Shown piece by piece: positions 20,247-30,557 of a DNA stretch of 32,207 bases. Under the pieces are notes generated by a model. The model was not told the origin of the DNA and made no database searches. It was given only the letters and a program-made list of their open reading frames with translations. The translations under genes and the position numbers were made by a program. Origin of the DNA: Terrisporobacter sp. (lineage in GTDB: Bacteria > Bacillota > Clostridia > Peptostreptococcales > Peptostreptococcaceae); assembly GCF_017888745.1 (NCBI RefSeq), contig NZ_JAGHFM010000327.1, positions 1-32,207 of the forward strand, in the 5' to 3' direction. The first letter of the stretch is position 1; every line of letters starts with the position of its first letter.

Positions 20247-21269
20247 ATGAAAAAAATAAGTTTAAAGGGAAGAAGTTTTTTAACATTAAAGGATTTTACA
20301 AAAGACGAAATCAAATATCTTTTAGCATTGTCAAGTTATTTAAAAACGAAGAAGAAAGTAGGAATAAAGGGGAACTTGCTAGAAGGTAAAAATATCGTAT
20401 TAATATTTGAAAAAAACTCAACAAGAACAAGATGCTCTTTTGAAATTGCTGCAAATGATGAGGGAGCATATACTACATTTATAGGACCAGCAGATTCTCA
20501 TATAGGTAAAAAAGAGTCTATAGAAGACACAGCAAAAGTTTTAGGAAGATATTATGATGGTATAGAATTTAGAGGCTTTAAGCAAGAAACTGTTGAAATA
20601 TTAGCAAAATACTCGGGTGTTCCAGTATGGAATGGACTTACAGATACTTACCATCCAACACAAGTTTTAGCGGATTTACTTACAGTTACAGAATATGTAG
20701 ACAAATCTTTTGATAAAATAAAATTTGTATATGTAGGGGATGCAAGAAATAATATGGGAAATTCTCTTATGATAGGATGTGCTAAATTAGGTATAAACTT
20801 TGTTTCTTTAGCTCCAAAAGAATTATGGCCAGATAGAGAACTTTTAGATGAAATGGAAGAAGTAGCTAAAAAATCAAACGGTAGTATTACTTTAACAGAA
20901 AATATACATGATGTAAAAGGTGCAGATGTAATTTATACAGATGTATGGGTATCTATGGGTGAAGAAAATCAGTATGGAGAAAAAATTAAATTATTAAAAG
21001 ATTATCAAGTTAATATGGAAATGATAAAGAAAACAAAAAATGATGATGTGATTTTTTTACACTGCTTACCTTCATTTCACGATTTAAATACTAAAGTAGG
21101 TCAGGATATTTATGAAAAATTTGGATTAAAAGAACTTGAAGTTACAGATGAAGTATTTAGATCTAAATACTCAAAAGTATTTTATGAGGCTGAGAATAGA
21201 ATGCATTGTATTAAAGCTGTTATGGTAGCGACTTTAGTAGATGTTGATATGAGCGTAAAACATAATTAA
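20247..21269 (+). CDS. argF: ornithine carbamoyltransferase
   Basis: [34 protein letters not shown] motifs. Confidence 0.96.
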   Translation: MKKISLKGRSFLTLKDFTKDEIKYLLALSSYLKTKKKVGIKGNLLEGKNIVLIFEKNSTRTRCSFEIAANDEGAYTTFIGPADSHIGKKESIEDTAKVLGRYYDGIEFRGFKQETVEILAKYSGVPVWNGLTDTYHPTQVLADLLTVTEYVDKSFDKIKFVYVGDARNNMGNSLMIGCAKLGINFVSLAPKELWPDRELLDEMEEVAKKSNGSITLTENIHDVKGADVIYTDVWVSMGEENQYGEKIKLLKDYQVNMEMIKKTKNDDVIFLHCLPSFHDLNTKVGQDIYEKFGLKELEVTDEVFRSKYSKVFYEAENRMHCIKAVMVATLVDVDMSVKHN

Positions 21270-21281
21270 ATATAAGTTATG

Positions 21282-21315
21282 AAAAAAGGATTAATCTATT
21301 ATTAATCCTTTTTTT
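21282..21315 (+). terminator. intrinsic terminator after argF
   Basis: AAAAAAGGATTAAT ctatt ATTAATCCTTTTTTT. Confidence 0.85.
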
Positions 21316-21596
21316 GTTTATGAGAAAACTATATTGCTTAGGTATTTGTAGGTTATCTACGAAGTAAATGAATATCAACAAATGTACAGATAAAAACACT
21401 TTGAATAAATGAATTCTCTAAAGTGGTCAAGAAGGAATTGCGTTGGTGATATTAGCTGATAGAGTGTTTATAATTATTGATTATGTTTAAAGATAGTTAG
21501 AAAAAATATTATCCAGTAAATATAATTAAGTCAAAAGTTAATATTCAAATAAAACACTTTGATTTTTAATAAATATTGCAAGTTATAAAAAAAATA

Positions 21597-21625
21597 TTGC
21601 AAAAAATCACAAATGTAATTATAAT
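21597..21625 (+). promoter_or_regulatory. candidate sigma-A promoter of the citrate/homocitrate synthase operon
   Basis: TTGCAA (21597-21602), 17-nt spacer, TATAAT (21620-21625). Confidence 0.6.
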
Positions 21626-21758
21626 CTTATTATAATATAAGTATTGATATAGCTATATAATAATGTTTATAATTAAATGCTAATAAATAACTTTTATAAA
21701 ACGTGAAAGTTTATTTTGTTGTATTGCAAAAACTTGTGGAATTTATAGGGGGATAAGT

Positions 21759-22916
21759 ATGTGTGTATTAGATAAAGTAAAGGGAAAAAAAATAAGAATA
21801 GTAGATACAACTCTTAGAGATGGAGAGCAAACAGCTGGTGTAGCTTTTGCAAATCAAGAAAAAATTGCTATAGCTGAGACTTTAAGCGATATGGGTATAG
21901 ATCAATTAGAAGTTGGAATTCCAACTATGGGTGGGGATGAAAAGGCTGCAATAAAATCCATATGCAAAAGAAATTTAAAATCTAGTATCATGGCATGGAA
22001 TAGGGCTGTGATAAAAGATATAGAAGAGTCTATAGACTGTGGAGTTGATGCAGTAGCCATATCTTTATCTGTTTCTGATATTCATATAGAGCATAAGTTA
22101 AAAAAATCTAGAGAATGGGTACTTGAGAATATGTATAACTCAGTAAGTTATGCTAAACGTAATGGATTATATGTATCTGTAAATGGAGAAGATGCATCTA
22201 GAGCAGATACAGACTTTTTAATAGAATTCATTAATATTGCAAAGGAAGCAGGAGCTGATAGATTTAGATATTGTGATACTGTTGGAGTAATGGAACCTTT
22301 TACTATTAGAAAAACTATTGAGAAATTATACAAGACAACAAATTTTGCTATAGAAATGCATACTCATAATGATTTTGGAATGGCGACTGCAAATGCAATT
22401 GCAGGAATTTTAGGTGGAGCAAACCATATAGGTGTCACAGTTAATGGATTAGGTGAAAGAGCAGGGAATGCAGCTCTTGAAGAAGTTATAATGTCTTTAA
22501 AATATGTTTATGGTTATGAAACTAATATAGATACAAGAATGTTTAGAGAAATATCTAAATATGTGTCACAAGCATCTGGAAGGGAATTACCATCATGGAA
22601 AGCTATTGTTGGGACAAATATGTTCAGACATGAGTCAGGAATTCATGCAGATGGAGCTATGAAGAATCCTAAAAATTATGAGGCCTTTGATCCTAGTGAA
22701 GTAGGTCTTGAAAGACAAATAGTAATAGGTAAACATTCTGGTAAAGCTGCTATAATAAATAAATTTAAAGAATATGGAATTGAGTTAAGTAATAAAGAAG
22801 CAGATGATATGCTCATATTAATAAGACAAACAGCAGTAAGTATGAAAAGAAATTTATTTGATAAGGAAATTGTATCAATATATAAAGATTTAAAAAATAA
22901 TAGAATATATCTATAA
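21759..22916 (+). CDS. homocitrate synthase/isopropylmalate synthase family; candidate Re-citrate synthase
   Basis: IRIVDTTLRDGEQTAGVAF, EMHTHNDFGMATANA, GLGERAGNAALEE, HESGIHADG motifs; followed by aconitase and IDH genes. Confidence 0.9.
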   Translation: MCVLDKVKGKKIRIVDTTLRDGEQTAGVAFANQEKIAIAETLSDMGIDQLEVGIPTMGGDEKAAIKSICKRNLKSSIMAWNRAVIKDIEESIDCGVDAVAISLSVSDIHIEHKLKKSREWVLENMYNSVSYAKRNGLYVSVNGEDASRADTDFLIEFINIAKEAGADRFRYCDTVGVMEPFTIRKTIEKLYKTTNFAIEMHTHNDFGMATANAIAGILGGANHIGVTVNGLGERAGNAALEEVIMSLKYVYGYETNIDTRMFREISKYVSQASGRELPSWKAIVGTNMFRHESGIHADGAMKNPKNYEAFDPSEVGLERQIVIGKHSGKAAIINKFKEYGIELSNKEADDMLILIRQTAVSMKRNLFDKEIVSIYKDLKNNRIYL

Positions 22917-22954
22917 AAATATAATAAACAGTAATAGTTAGGGGAGGAAAGTCA

Positions 22955-24916
22955 GTGGGAGAAAATTTAACATATAAAATATTAAAAAAACATTTAGTAA
23001 GTGGAGAATTGAAATCAGGCAATTTTATTTCTATAAAAATAGACCAAACACTTACTCAAGATTCAACAGGAACAATGGCATATTTACAGTTAGAAGCAAT
23101 GAATATAGATAAAGTAAATACAAAAAGAAGCATTGCATTTATAGATCATAATATGCTTCAACAAGGATTTGAGAATGCAGATGATCATAAATATATTCAA
23201 ACTGTTGCTAAGAAACATGGGATTTATTTTTCTAAACCAGGTAATGGAATATGTCATCAAGTATTCTTAGAACGATTTTCTACACCTGGAGACACTTTAC
23301 TAGGATCTGATAGCCATACACCAACAGCTGGTGCAGTAGGGATGATTGCTATTGGTGCAGGTGGATTAGATGTAGCTTTAGCTATGGCTGGTAATACTTA
23401 TAGTTTAAAATGCCCTAAAGTTGTAAAAGTAAATTTAACAGGCAAACTCGGGTATATGACATCTTCAAAAGATATAATTCTTGAAATCTTAAGAAAATGT
23501 AGTGTTAAAGGTGGAGTAGGAAAAGTATTTGAATATTGTGGGGAAGGTGTCAAAACATTGTCTGTACCACAAAGAGCTACTATAACTAATATGGGAGCTG
23601 AATTAGGAGCTACTACTTCAATTTTTCCAAGTGATGAAAATACATTAAAGTTTTTGAAAGCTCAAAATAGAGAGGATGAGTTCATAGAACTAAAAGCAGA
23701 TGATGATGCTATTTATGATGAAGAAATAAATATAAATTTAAATGAATTAGATCCATTAGCGGCTATGCCTCACTCTCCAGATAATGTGAAAAAGGTAACT
23801 GATATAGGAAAAATAAAAATCGACCAAGTTGCCATAGGAAGTTGTACAAATTCATCATATGAGGACTTGATGAAAGTTTCACAAATACTAAAAGGAAATA
23901 AGGTTCATGAAGATGTAAGTTTAGTAATAGCACCTGGTTCGAGACAAGTTATGGAAATGTTATCTAGAAATGGAGCCTTAGGAGATATAATAAGTTCAGG
24001 AGGTAGAATATTGGAAAATTCATGTGGACCATGTATAGGAATGGGGCAATCTCCTGGGACAAATAGTGTGTCTTTAAGAACATTTAATAGAAATTTTTAT
24101 GGAAGAAGCGGAACACTTACTGCTGATGTATATTTAGTGAGCCCTGAGGTTGCAGCTGTATCAGCTATAAAAGGAGAGTTAACAAATCCTAAAGAATTAG
24201 AAGTAAATTTTAATCAAATAGAAATAGATAGATTTATTATAGATGATTCTATGATAATTAAACCTGAAGAAGGTACCAATGAAGTTGAAGTAAAAAGAGG
24301 TCCAAACATAAAACCATTCCCTTTGAATACTCCTCTAGAAAATCAATTAACAGGAAAAGTAGTTTTAAAGGTTGGAGATAACATAACAACAGATCATATT
24401 ATGCCTTCAGATGCTAAGTTACTGCCATTTAGAAGTAACGTACCATATTTATCTGAATACTGTTTTAATACAATCGATAAAGATTTTCCATCTAGAGCTA
24501 AAATAAATCCAGGAGGATTTATAATTGGTGGAGAAAATTACGGTCAAGGATCATCAAGAGAACATGCAGCTTTAGCACCTTTATATCTAGGTATAAAAGC
24601 TGTTATTGTTAAAAGTTTTGCAAGAATTCACAAAGCTAATCTAATTAATAGTGGAATAATACCGATGGTTTTTTCAAATATAGAAGACTATGATGACATA
24701 TGCCTTATGGACGAATTAGAGATTGATGATTTAACTAAAGTTATTGAAAAAGGAACTATAAAAATAAAAAATATGACAAGACAAAAAGAATACGATATAA
24801 AAATTGAATTATCTGAAGATGAAATTGAAGTAATAAAGCATGGAGGTAAGTTAAATTATACTAAAGCAATTATTAATAAAAAGGAAAATTTAAATGAGGT
24901 GAGTATAAATGTATAA
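22955..24916 (+). CDS. aconitate hydratase (653 aa, swivel domain fused)
   Basis: DSHTPTAGAVGMIAIGAGG, IGSCTNSSYEDL, ENSCGPCIGMGQSPG, YGQGSSREHAAL; GTG start after ggggagg. Confidence 0.94.
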   Translation: MGENLTYKILKKHLVSGELKSGNFISIKIDQTLTQDSTGTMAYLQLEAMNIDKVNTKRSIAFIDHNMLQQGFENADDHKYIQTVAKKHGIYFSKPGNGICHQVFLERFSTPGDTLLGSDSHTPTAGAVGMIAIGAGGLDVALAMAGNTYSLKCPKVVKVNLTGKLGYMTSSKDIILEILRKCSVKGGVGKVFEYCGEGVKTLSVPQRATITNMGAELGATTSIFPSDENTLKFLKAQNREDEFIELKADDDAIYDEEININLNELDPLAAMPHSPDNVKKVTDIGKIKIDQVAIGSCTNSSYEDLMKVSQILKGNKVHEDVSLVIAPGSRQVMEMLSRNGALGDIISSGGRILENSCGPCIGMGQSPGTNSVSLRTFNRNFYGRSGTLTADVYLVSPEVAAVSAIKGELTNPKELEVNFNQIEIDRFIIDDSMIIKPEEGTNEVEVKRGPNIKPFPLNTPLENQLTGKVVLKVGDNITTDHIMPSDAKLLPFRSNVPYLSEYCFNTIDKDFPSRAKINPGGFIIGGENYGQGSSREHAALAPLYLGIKAVIVKSFARIHKANLINSGIIPMVFSNIEDYDDICLMDELEIDDLTKVIEKGTIKIKNMTRQKEYDIKIELSEDEIEVIKHGGKLNYTKAIINKKENLNEVSINV

Positions 24917-25901
24917 AATAACTCTAATACCGGGTGATGGAATAGGTCCAGAGGTGACAGAGGCTATGGTTAGAGTAGTAGAAGCATCTGGCATTAACAT
25001 AGAATGGGAAAGGATATATGCAGGAGAAAAAGTAATAGAAGAATATAATACACCAATTCCAAATTATGTAATAGACAGTATAAAGAAAAATAGAATTGCA
25101 ATTAAAGGACCAATTACAACTCCAATAGGTGAAGGTTTTAAAAGTGTAAATGTAACACTAAGACAAAATCTTGATCTATATGTAAATTTAAGACCAATAA
25201 AAAGCTTCAAAGGTATAAAATCAAAATATGAAGATGTAGACTTAGTAATTGTTAGAGAGAATACAGAAGATTTATATGCAGGAATAGAGCATAAAATAGG
25301 AGATTATGGAGCTGAAAGTATAAAATTAATTACTAAACCTGCTTGCGAAAGAATAATCAATTTTGCCTTTAATTATGCAAAAGAAAATAATAGAAATAAG
25401 GTTACAGGAGTACACAAGGCAAATATAATGAAGCTTAGTGATGGATTATTTTTAAATACATTTAAAGAAATTTCTAAATCTTTTAATGTAGAATCAGATG
25501 ATTTAATAGTAGATGCAGCAGCGATGAATCTTGTATTGAACCCAGAAAAGTACGATGTCATGGTTATGCCCAATTTATATGGAGATATATTATCTGATTT
25601 ATGCGCTGGACTTGTGGGAGGACTGGGAATAATACCAGGTGCAAATATTGGCAAAGAGTATGCAGTTTTTGAAGCAGTACACGGTAGTGCACCACAAATA
25701 GAAGGGAAAAATGTTGCTAATCCAACTGCACTAATACAATCAGCAATAATGATGTTAAGATATTTAGGAGAGCATAAATATGCTAGAAAAATAGAAAAGG
25801 CACTAGAAACGGTATTTATTAAAGGAGAAAAATTAACTGTAGATTTAGGTGGAAAAAGTAGTACTCAAGAGTTTACGGATGAAATTATAAAAAACTTATA
25901 A
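24909..25901 (+). CDS. NAD(P)-dependent isocitrate / isopropylmalate-family dehydrogenase
   Basis: LIPGDGIGPEV, VIVRENTEDLYAGIEH, MPNLYGDILSDL, EAVHGSAPQIEGKNVANP. Confidence 0.93.
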   Translation: MYKITLIPGDGIGPEVTEAMVRVVEASGINIEWERIYAGEKVIEEYNTPIPNYVIDSIKKNRIAIKGPITTPIGEGFKSVNVTLRQNLDLYVNLRPIKSFKGIKSKYEDVDLVIVRENTEDLYAGIEHKIGDYGAESIKLITKPACERIINFAFNYAKENNRNKVTGVHKANIMKLSDGLFLNTFKEISKSFNVESDDLIVDAAAMNLVLNPEKYDVMVMPNLYGDILSDLCAGLVGGLGIIPGANIGKEYAVFEAVHGSAPQIEGKNVANPTALIQSAIMMLRYLGEHKYARKIEKALETVFIKGEKLTVDLGGKSSTQEFTDEIIKNL

Positions 25902-25904
25902 AAT

Positions 25905-25927
25905 AGCTTCCATTTGGGAGCTTTTTT
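25905..25927 (+). terminator. intrinsic terminator
   Basis: AGCTTCC attt GGGAGCT TTTTT. Confidence 0.7.
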
Positions 25928-26051
25928 ATTTTTTTAATAAAGAAAATTAAGAAATTGTAATGAGAATACTTCCTAGTAGAATTTAATAATAAATTAAAAT
26001 ATTATTGATATTAATATGATATAATATTAAATAAAAAGCAATGGAGTCAAA

Positions 26052-26663
26052 ATGAAAGAAAAATACTATGATAAACTATTTAATATTAATACTATAGGAA
26101 ACCAAAACTGGAAAATAACATCTATACATAACCATCCATATGAACCTACACTGTACATTGCACTAGAAGAACTATTTAAAAATTATCAACTTTTAGAAAA
26201 TGATTATGTAGTTGACTTTGGATGTGGTATGGGAAGATTACTATTTTTTATTAATTACTATTTCAAGTCTAATGTTACAGGTATAGAAGTAAATGAAAGA
26301 TACTATAAAGAAGCATTATACAATAAAATTAATTATGGAAAAAAAAATAAGAAATGTCTAGATAAAATAAATTTTATCTGTACCAAGGCACAAAATTACA
26401 AAATTAAAAGCTTAGAAAATAAATTTTATTTCTTTAATCCTTTTTCAATTCAAATATTTTCTAAAGTTATAGATAATATATTAGAATCTTATGAAAAAAA
26501 TCCTAGGAATATGGATATCATCATGTACTATCCATCTCAAGATTACTTAGATTTTTTAGATTATAAGACACCTTTTATGATGCATGAAGAAATATTATTA
26601 AAGGATTTATATTGTAAAGATGACAAAGAAAAATTTGTGATTTATTCTTTACATTACTATTAA
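26052..26663 (+). CDS. class I SAM-dependent methyltransferase-like protein
   Basis: YVVDFGCGMGRLLFFINYYFKSNVTGIEVNERYYKEA motif I/II. Confidence 0.75.
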   Translation: MKEKYYDKLFNINTIGNQNWKITSIHNHPYEPTLYIALEELFKNYQLLENDYVVDFGCGMGRLLFFINYYFKSNVTGIEVNERYYKEALYNKINYGKKNKKCLDKINFICTKAQNYKIKSLENKFYFFNPFSIQIFSKVIDNILESYEKNPRNMDIIMYYPSQDYLDFLDYKTPFMMHEEILLKDLYCKDDKEKFVIYSLHYY

Positions 26664-26819
26664 TTATATTAATACCACAAATGAGAGTAATAACATTAAA
26701 ATATTTATTAAGTATTATTTCATATGTAATTTGCATATTATCATTAGTTTTGAAAGTTATATATTATGAAAGATAAATCAAACTAACAAAATTAAAATAT
26801 ATTAAAAATGAGGTAAAAT

Positions 26820-27563
26820 ATGAATACTAAAAAAACAGCATTAATAACAGGCGCATCTAGAGGTATTGGTAGAGAAGTAGCTAAGTTATTCGCTAAAAAT
26901 AATTATAATGTAGTGATTAACTATAATAAATCAGAAAAAGAAGCTCAAGATCTATTAGAAGAATTAAATAATGAAAACTTGAGTGTTAGAATTTTCAAAG
27001 CAGATATCTCAAATCCTCAAGAAGCTAATTCATTAGTAAACTATACAATAGGCCAATTCGAAAGAATTGATGTATTAATAAATAATGCGGGAATAAGTAA
27101 ATTTAATTTATTTACAGATATAAGCTATGAAGAATGGCATGAAGTAATGAATGTTAACTTAAATTCAGTTTTTTATGTGACAAAAAAGGCTTTACAATAT
27201 ATGATTCCCGAGTTACAAGGAAAAATCATAAATATATCGTCTATATGGGGAATAGTAGGAGCTTCAAATGAAGTTCATTATTCAGCTTCTAAGGCAGCTT
27301 TAATAGGAATGACAAAAGCTTTAGCTAAAGAACTTGGTCCATCAAATATACAAGTGAATGCTATTGCACCAGGTGTTATAGAAACAGATATGATAAAAGA
27401 TATAGATGATGATACTATAGATATGTTAAAATATGATACACCTCTTATGAGAATAGGCAAACCAATAGATATTGCAAAATGTGCTTTATTTTTAGCACAA
27501 GATGGGGGTGACTTTATTACAGGTCAAGTAATAAGTTCCAATGGAGGTTTTGTAATATATTAG
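26820..27563 (+). CDS. SDR-family 3-oxoacyl-ACP reductase-like (FabG-like)
   Basis: ALITGASRGIGREVAKLF, INNAGISKFNLF, YSASKAALIGMTKALAKEL, VNAIAPGVIETDM. Confidence 0.9.
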   Translation: MNTKKTALITGASRGIGREVAKLFAKNNYNVVINYNKSEKEAQDLLEELNNENLSVRIFKADISNPQEANSLVNYTIGQFERIDVLINNAGISKFNLFTDISYEEWHEVMNVNLNSVFYVTKKALQYMIPELQGKIINISSIWGIVGASNEVHYSASKAALIGMTKALAKELGPSNIQVNAIAPGVIETDMIKDIDDDTIDMLKYDTPLMRIGKPIDIAKCALFLAQDGGDFITGQVISSNGGFVIY

Positions 27564-27754
27564 TCAAGTTATTTATGATTAATTTAAACTTCATCTACAA
27601 AAGAAAAGATATTATAAAATTCTTATGTGCCTTTGGCTAGTAATCTTCAAAACTACATTTTGTAGTTATAAAATGTAAACAAAAAATTAATTCACCTTCT
27701 TAATCTATTCATGATAAAGATGGTTAATACATAAGTATAATTTTTAAAACTCAA

Positions 27755-27785
27755 GGTGAACTGATAATAGTTCATCTTTTTATTA
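27755..27785 (+). terminator. intrinsic terminator / possible attenuator
   Basis: GGTGAAC tgataata GTTCATC TTTTT; upstream TTCACCTT (27691-27698) can compete for AAGGTGAA (27753-27760). Confidence 0.65.
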
Positions 27786-28026
27786 TATAACAATAACTTG
27801 GCTAATATCATTAGTTAAAATCAAATCTAGATAATATACCATCTTAACTTAATTTTAGCTTCTTTAAATAATTAAATATATATTAAGGGCACTTAATTTA
27901 AAATTTTATACAAAATTATTTTATTATATAGTGTTATGAACTGTGTATATAAAATATAGTGTAGATTGATTTACATTTTATGTATAATATTAAATGTAAG
28001 GAGTATTTAAATATTGGAGGTAAAAT

Positions 28027-29049
28027 ATGTATAGTTTTACAAATGATTATAGTGAAGGGGCTCACGAAAATATACTTAATGCACTAATGGAGAGCAATTT
28101 AAAACAAAGTTCAGGTTATGGATTAGATGAATACTGTGAAAAAGCAAAGGATATACTAAAAAATGTATTGAAAAATGATGATATAGATATTCATTTTATA
28201 CCAGGGGGTACACAAGTCAACCTAATATGTATATCATCATTTCTGAGACAACATGAAGCTGCTATCGCTGCTAATACAGGACATATTGCAGTTCATGAAA
28301 CTGGAGCAATAGAAGCCTGCGGCCATAAAGTCATTACTGTAAACAGTAATGATGGAAAGCTTAATAAAGAAATGATTAAAAATATATTAAAAATTCATAA
28401 TGATGAACATATGGTTAAACCTAAATTAGTTTATATTTCCAATTCAACCGAAATAGGAACAATTTATAATAAAAAAGAACTAAGTGATTTATACAGTTTT
28501 TGTAAAGAAAATAATTTAATATTATTTATAGATGGAGCTAGAATGGGCTCTGCTATTACAAGTAAAGAAAATGATTTATTACTAAGTGATTTAGTAAATT
28601 TATGTGATGCATTTTATATAGGAGGTACAAAAAATGGGGCACTATTTGGTGAAGCATTAATTATATGTAATGATAATTTAAAAGAAGACTTCAGATATAA
28701 TATAAAACAAAAGGGTGCTCTTCTTGCAAAGGGAAGACTATTAGGTATACAATTTATAGAGTTATTCAAAGATGATCTATTTTTTGATTTAGCTAAACAT
28801 GCCAATGATATGGCTTCGCTTATACAAGATGAGTTGATTAATCAAGGTTATAAATTATTAATTAAATCACCTACTAATCAAATTTTTCCTATACTTCCTA
28901 ATAAATCAATAGAAAAGTTAAGAGATAAATATACATTTAATACTTGGGAAGAGTATGATGAAAACCATACTATAATTAGGCTTGTAACTTCATGGGCTAC
29001 TGATAAAAATAAAGTAATATCATTCATAGAAGATTTAAAACAAATTTAA
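28027..29049 (+). CDS. low-specificity threonine aldolase family protein (PLP)
   Basis: SGYGLDEYCEKAKDILK, FIPGGTQVNLICISSFL, LFIDGARMGSA, FYIGGTKNGALFGEA; ATG after ggagg. Confidence 0.9.
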   Translation: MYSFTNDYSEGAHENILNALMESNLKQSSGYGLDEYCEKAKDILKNVLKNDDIDIHFIPGGTQVNLICISSFLRQHEAAIAANTGHIAVHETGAIEACGHKVITVNSNDGKLNKEMIKNILKIHNDEHMVKPKLVYISNSTEIGTIYNKKELSDLYSFCKENNLILFIDGARMGSAITSKENDLLLSDLVNLCDAFYIGGTKNGALFGEALIICNDNLKEDFRYNIKQKGALLAKGRLLGIQFIELFKDDLFFDLAKHANDMASLIQDELINQGYKLLIKSPTNQIFPILPNKSIEKLRDKYTFNTWEEYDENHTIIRLVTSWATDKNKVISFIEDLKQI

Positions 29050-29080
29050 TTACTATTCAATTTAAGAAAGGAAGTTTAAA

Positions 29081-29839
29081 ATGCTTGAACTAAAGAATAT
29101 ATCTTTTAAAGTAAAAGCTTTAGACAACTCAGAAGAAATAACAATACTAGATAATATAAGCTTTGAAATAGAAAATGGAAAAATTTTAGTAATAACTGGT
29201 CCAAATGGTGGAGGTAAGTCAACTTTAGCAAAAATAATAATGGGAATTGAAAAACCAACTGGTGGTAAAATTATTTTTGATGGAGAAGACATAACTAATC
29301 TAAGTATTACTGAAAGGGCTAAACTTGGTATAGGATATGCTTTCCAGCAACCTCCTAGGTTCAAAGGTGTAACGGTTGAAAAATTATTACATCTAGCATC
29401 TGGGGAAAATTTATCAGAAGAAAAGTGTTGTGAATATTTATCTAAAGTAGGTTTATGTTCAAGAGAGTATTTAAAAAGGGATGTGGATAACTCACTTTCT
29501 GGAGGAGAATTAAAAAGAATAGAAATCGCTTCTTTAATGGCTAGAAATCCAAAAGTTTCTATATATGATGAGCCAGAAGCAGGTATAGATTTATGGAGTT
29601 TTTCCATGCTTGTAGATATGTTTAATAATTTTAAAAGTTACAATGAACAAAGTATAGTCATAATTTCTCATCAAGAGAGAATAATTGAATTAGCAGATAA
29701 TCTTATGATAATTGCAGATGGAAAAATAAAAAAATTAGGACAAAAAAATGAAATTTTACCTTTATTACAAAGTGGAATGAAAGACTGTTTATGCCAAATG
29801 AAGGAGGTTGCACTTACTCATGAGCAATATAATGATTAA
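29081..29839 (+). CDS. SufC-like (SmsC-like) Fe-S assembly ABC ATPase
   Basis: ITGPNGGGKSTLAKIIMG Walker A, NSLSGGELKRIEIASLMARNPKVSIYDEPEAGIDLWS. Confidence 0.9.
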   Translation: MLELKNISFKVKALDNSEEITILDNISFEIENGKILVITGPNGGGKSTLAKIIMGIEKPTGGKIIFDGEDITNLSITERAKLGIGYAFQQPPRFKGVTVEKLLHLASGENLSEEKCCEYLSKVGLCSREYLKRDVDNSLSGGELKRIEIASLMARNPKVSIYDEPEAGIDLWSFSMLVDMFNNFKSYNEQSIVIISHQERIIELADNLMIIADGKIKKLGQKNEILPLLQSGMKDCLCQMKEVALTHEQYND

Positions 29840-30557
29840 AAACTTATTAAAAACTATTGCAGATATAACAGGAGAGGAAGAGGGTGCTTTTAATCTTCGC
29901 AGTAATGGTTGTGGTGTAGAAAGAAGATCTAGTGATAATATCATAATTACACCAAAAGAAGATAAACCAGGTATAAACATAACAATAAAACCTAATACAA
30001 ATAATGAAACAGTGTATATACCTGTTGTTATAACAGAAGCTGGTGTGAATGATTTAGTATATAATGATTTTTATATTGGAGAAAATTCTAATGTAACAAT
30101 AGTTGCTGGATGTGGTATACATAATGATGGAGACAATAATAGTCAACATGATGGTATTCATACATTTTATATAGGAAAAAATTCAAAAATAAAATATAGT
30201 GAAAAACATTATGGTGAAGGAAACGGTATAGGTGAACGTATTTTAAACCCTACTACTATAGTAAATATGGAAGAAAATTCTTATTGTGAAATGGATATGA
30301 CACAAATTAAAGGTGTTAACTCTACTAAAAGACAAACAGAAGTTAATTTAAATAAAGGAGCAAAGCTTATAATAAATGAAAAGTTAATGACCCATGATAG
30401 CCAAAGTGCTCACTCAAATATAATATGTAATTTAAATGGTGAGAACTCTGTCTTACAAATAATTTCTCGCTCTATTGCTAAAGACAACTCTGTTCAAGTA
30501 TTTCATCCTATAGCAGTTGGAAATAATAATTGTAAAGCTCATATTCAATGTGCATAA
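29820..30557 (+). pseudogene. SufB/SufD-like (SmsB-like) Fe-S scaffold protein, apparently 3'-truncated by a mobile element
   Basis: FNLRSNGCGVERRSSDN, YIGENSNVTIVAGCGIHNDG, GEGNGIGERILNP, STKRQTEVNL; reading frame stops at KAHIQCA* where the family normally continues with a conserved C-terminal segment. Confidence 0.75.

Noticed and set aside
25373-25654. 93-aa minus-strand ORF
   Set aside because: Antisense to the isocitrate dehydrogenase gene
29062-29607. 181-aa minus-strand ORF
   Set aside because: Antisense to the SufC-like ATPase; no RBS or family motif
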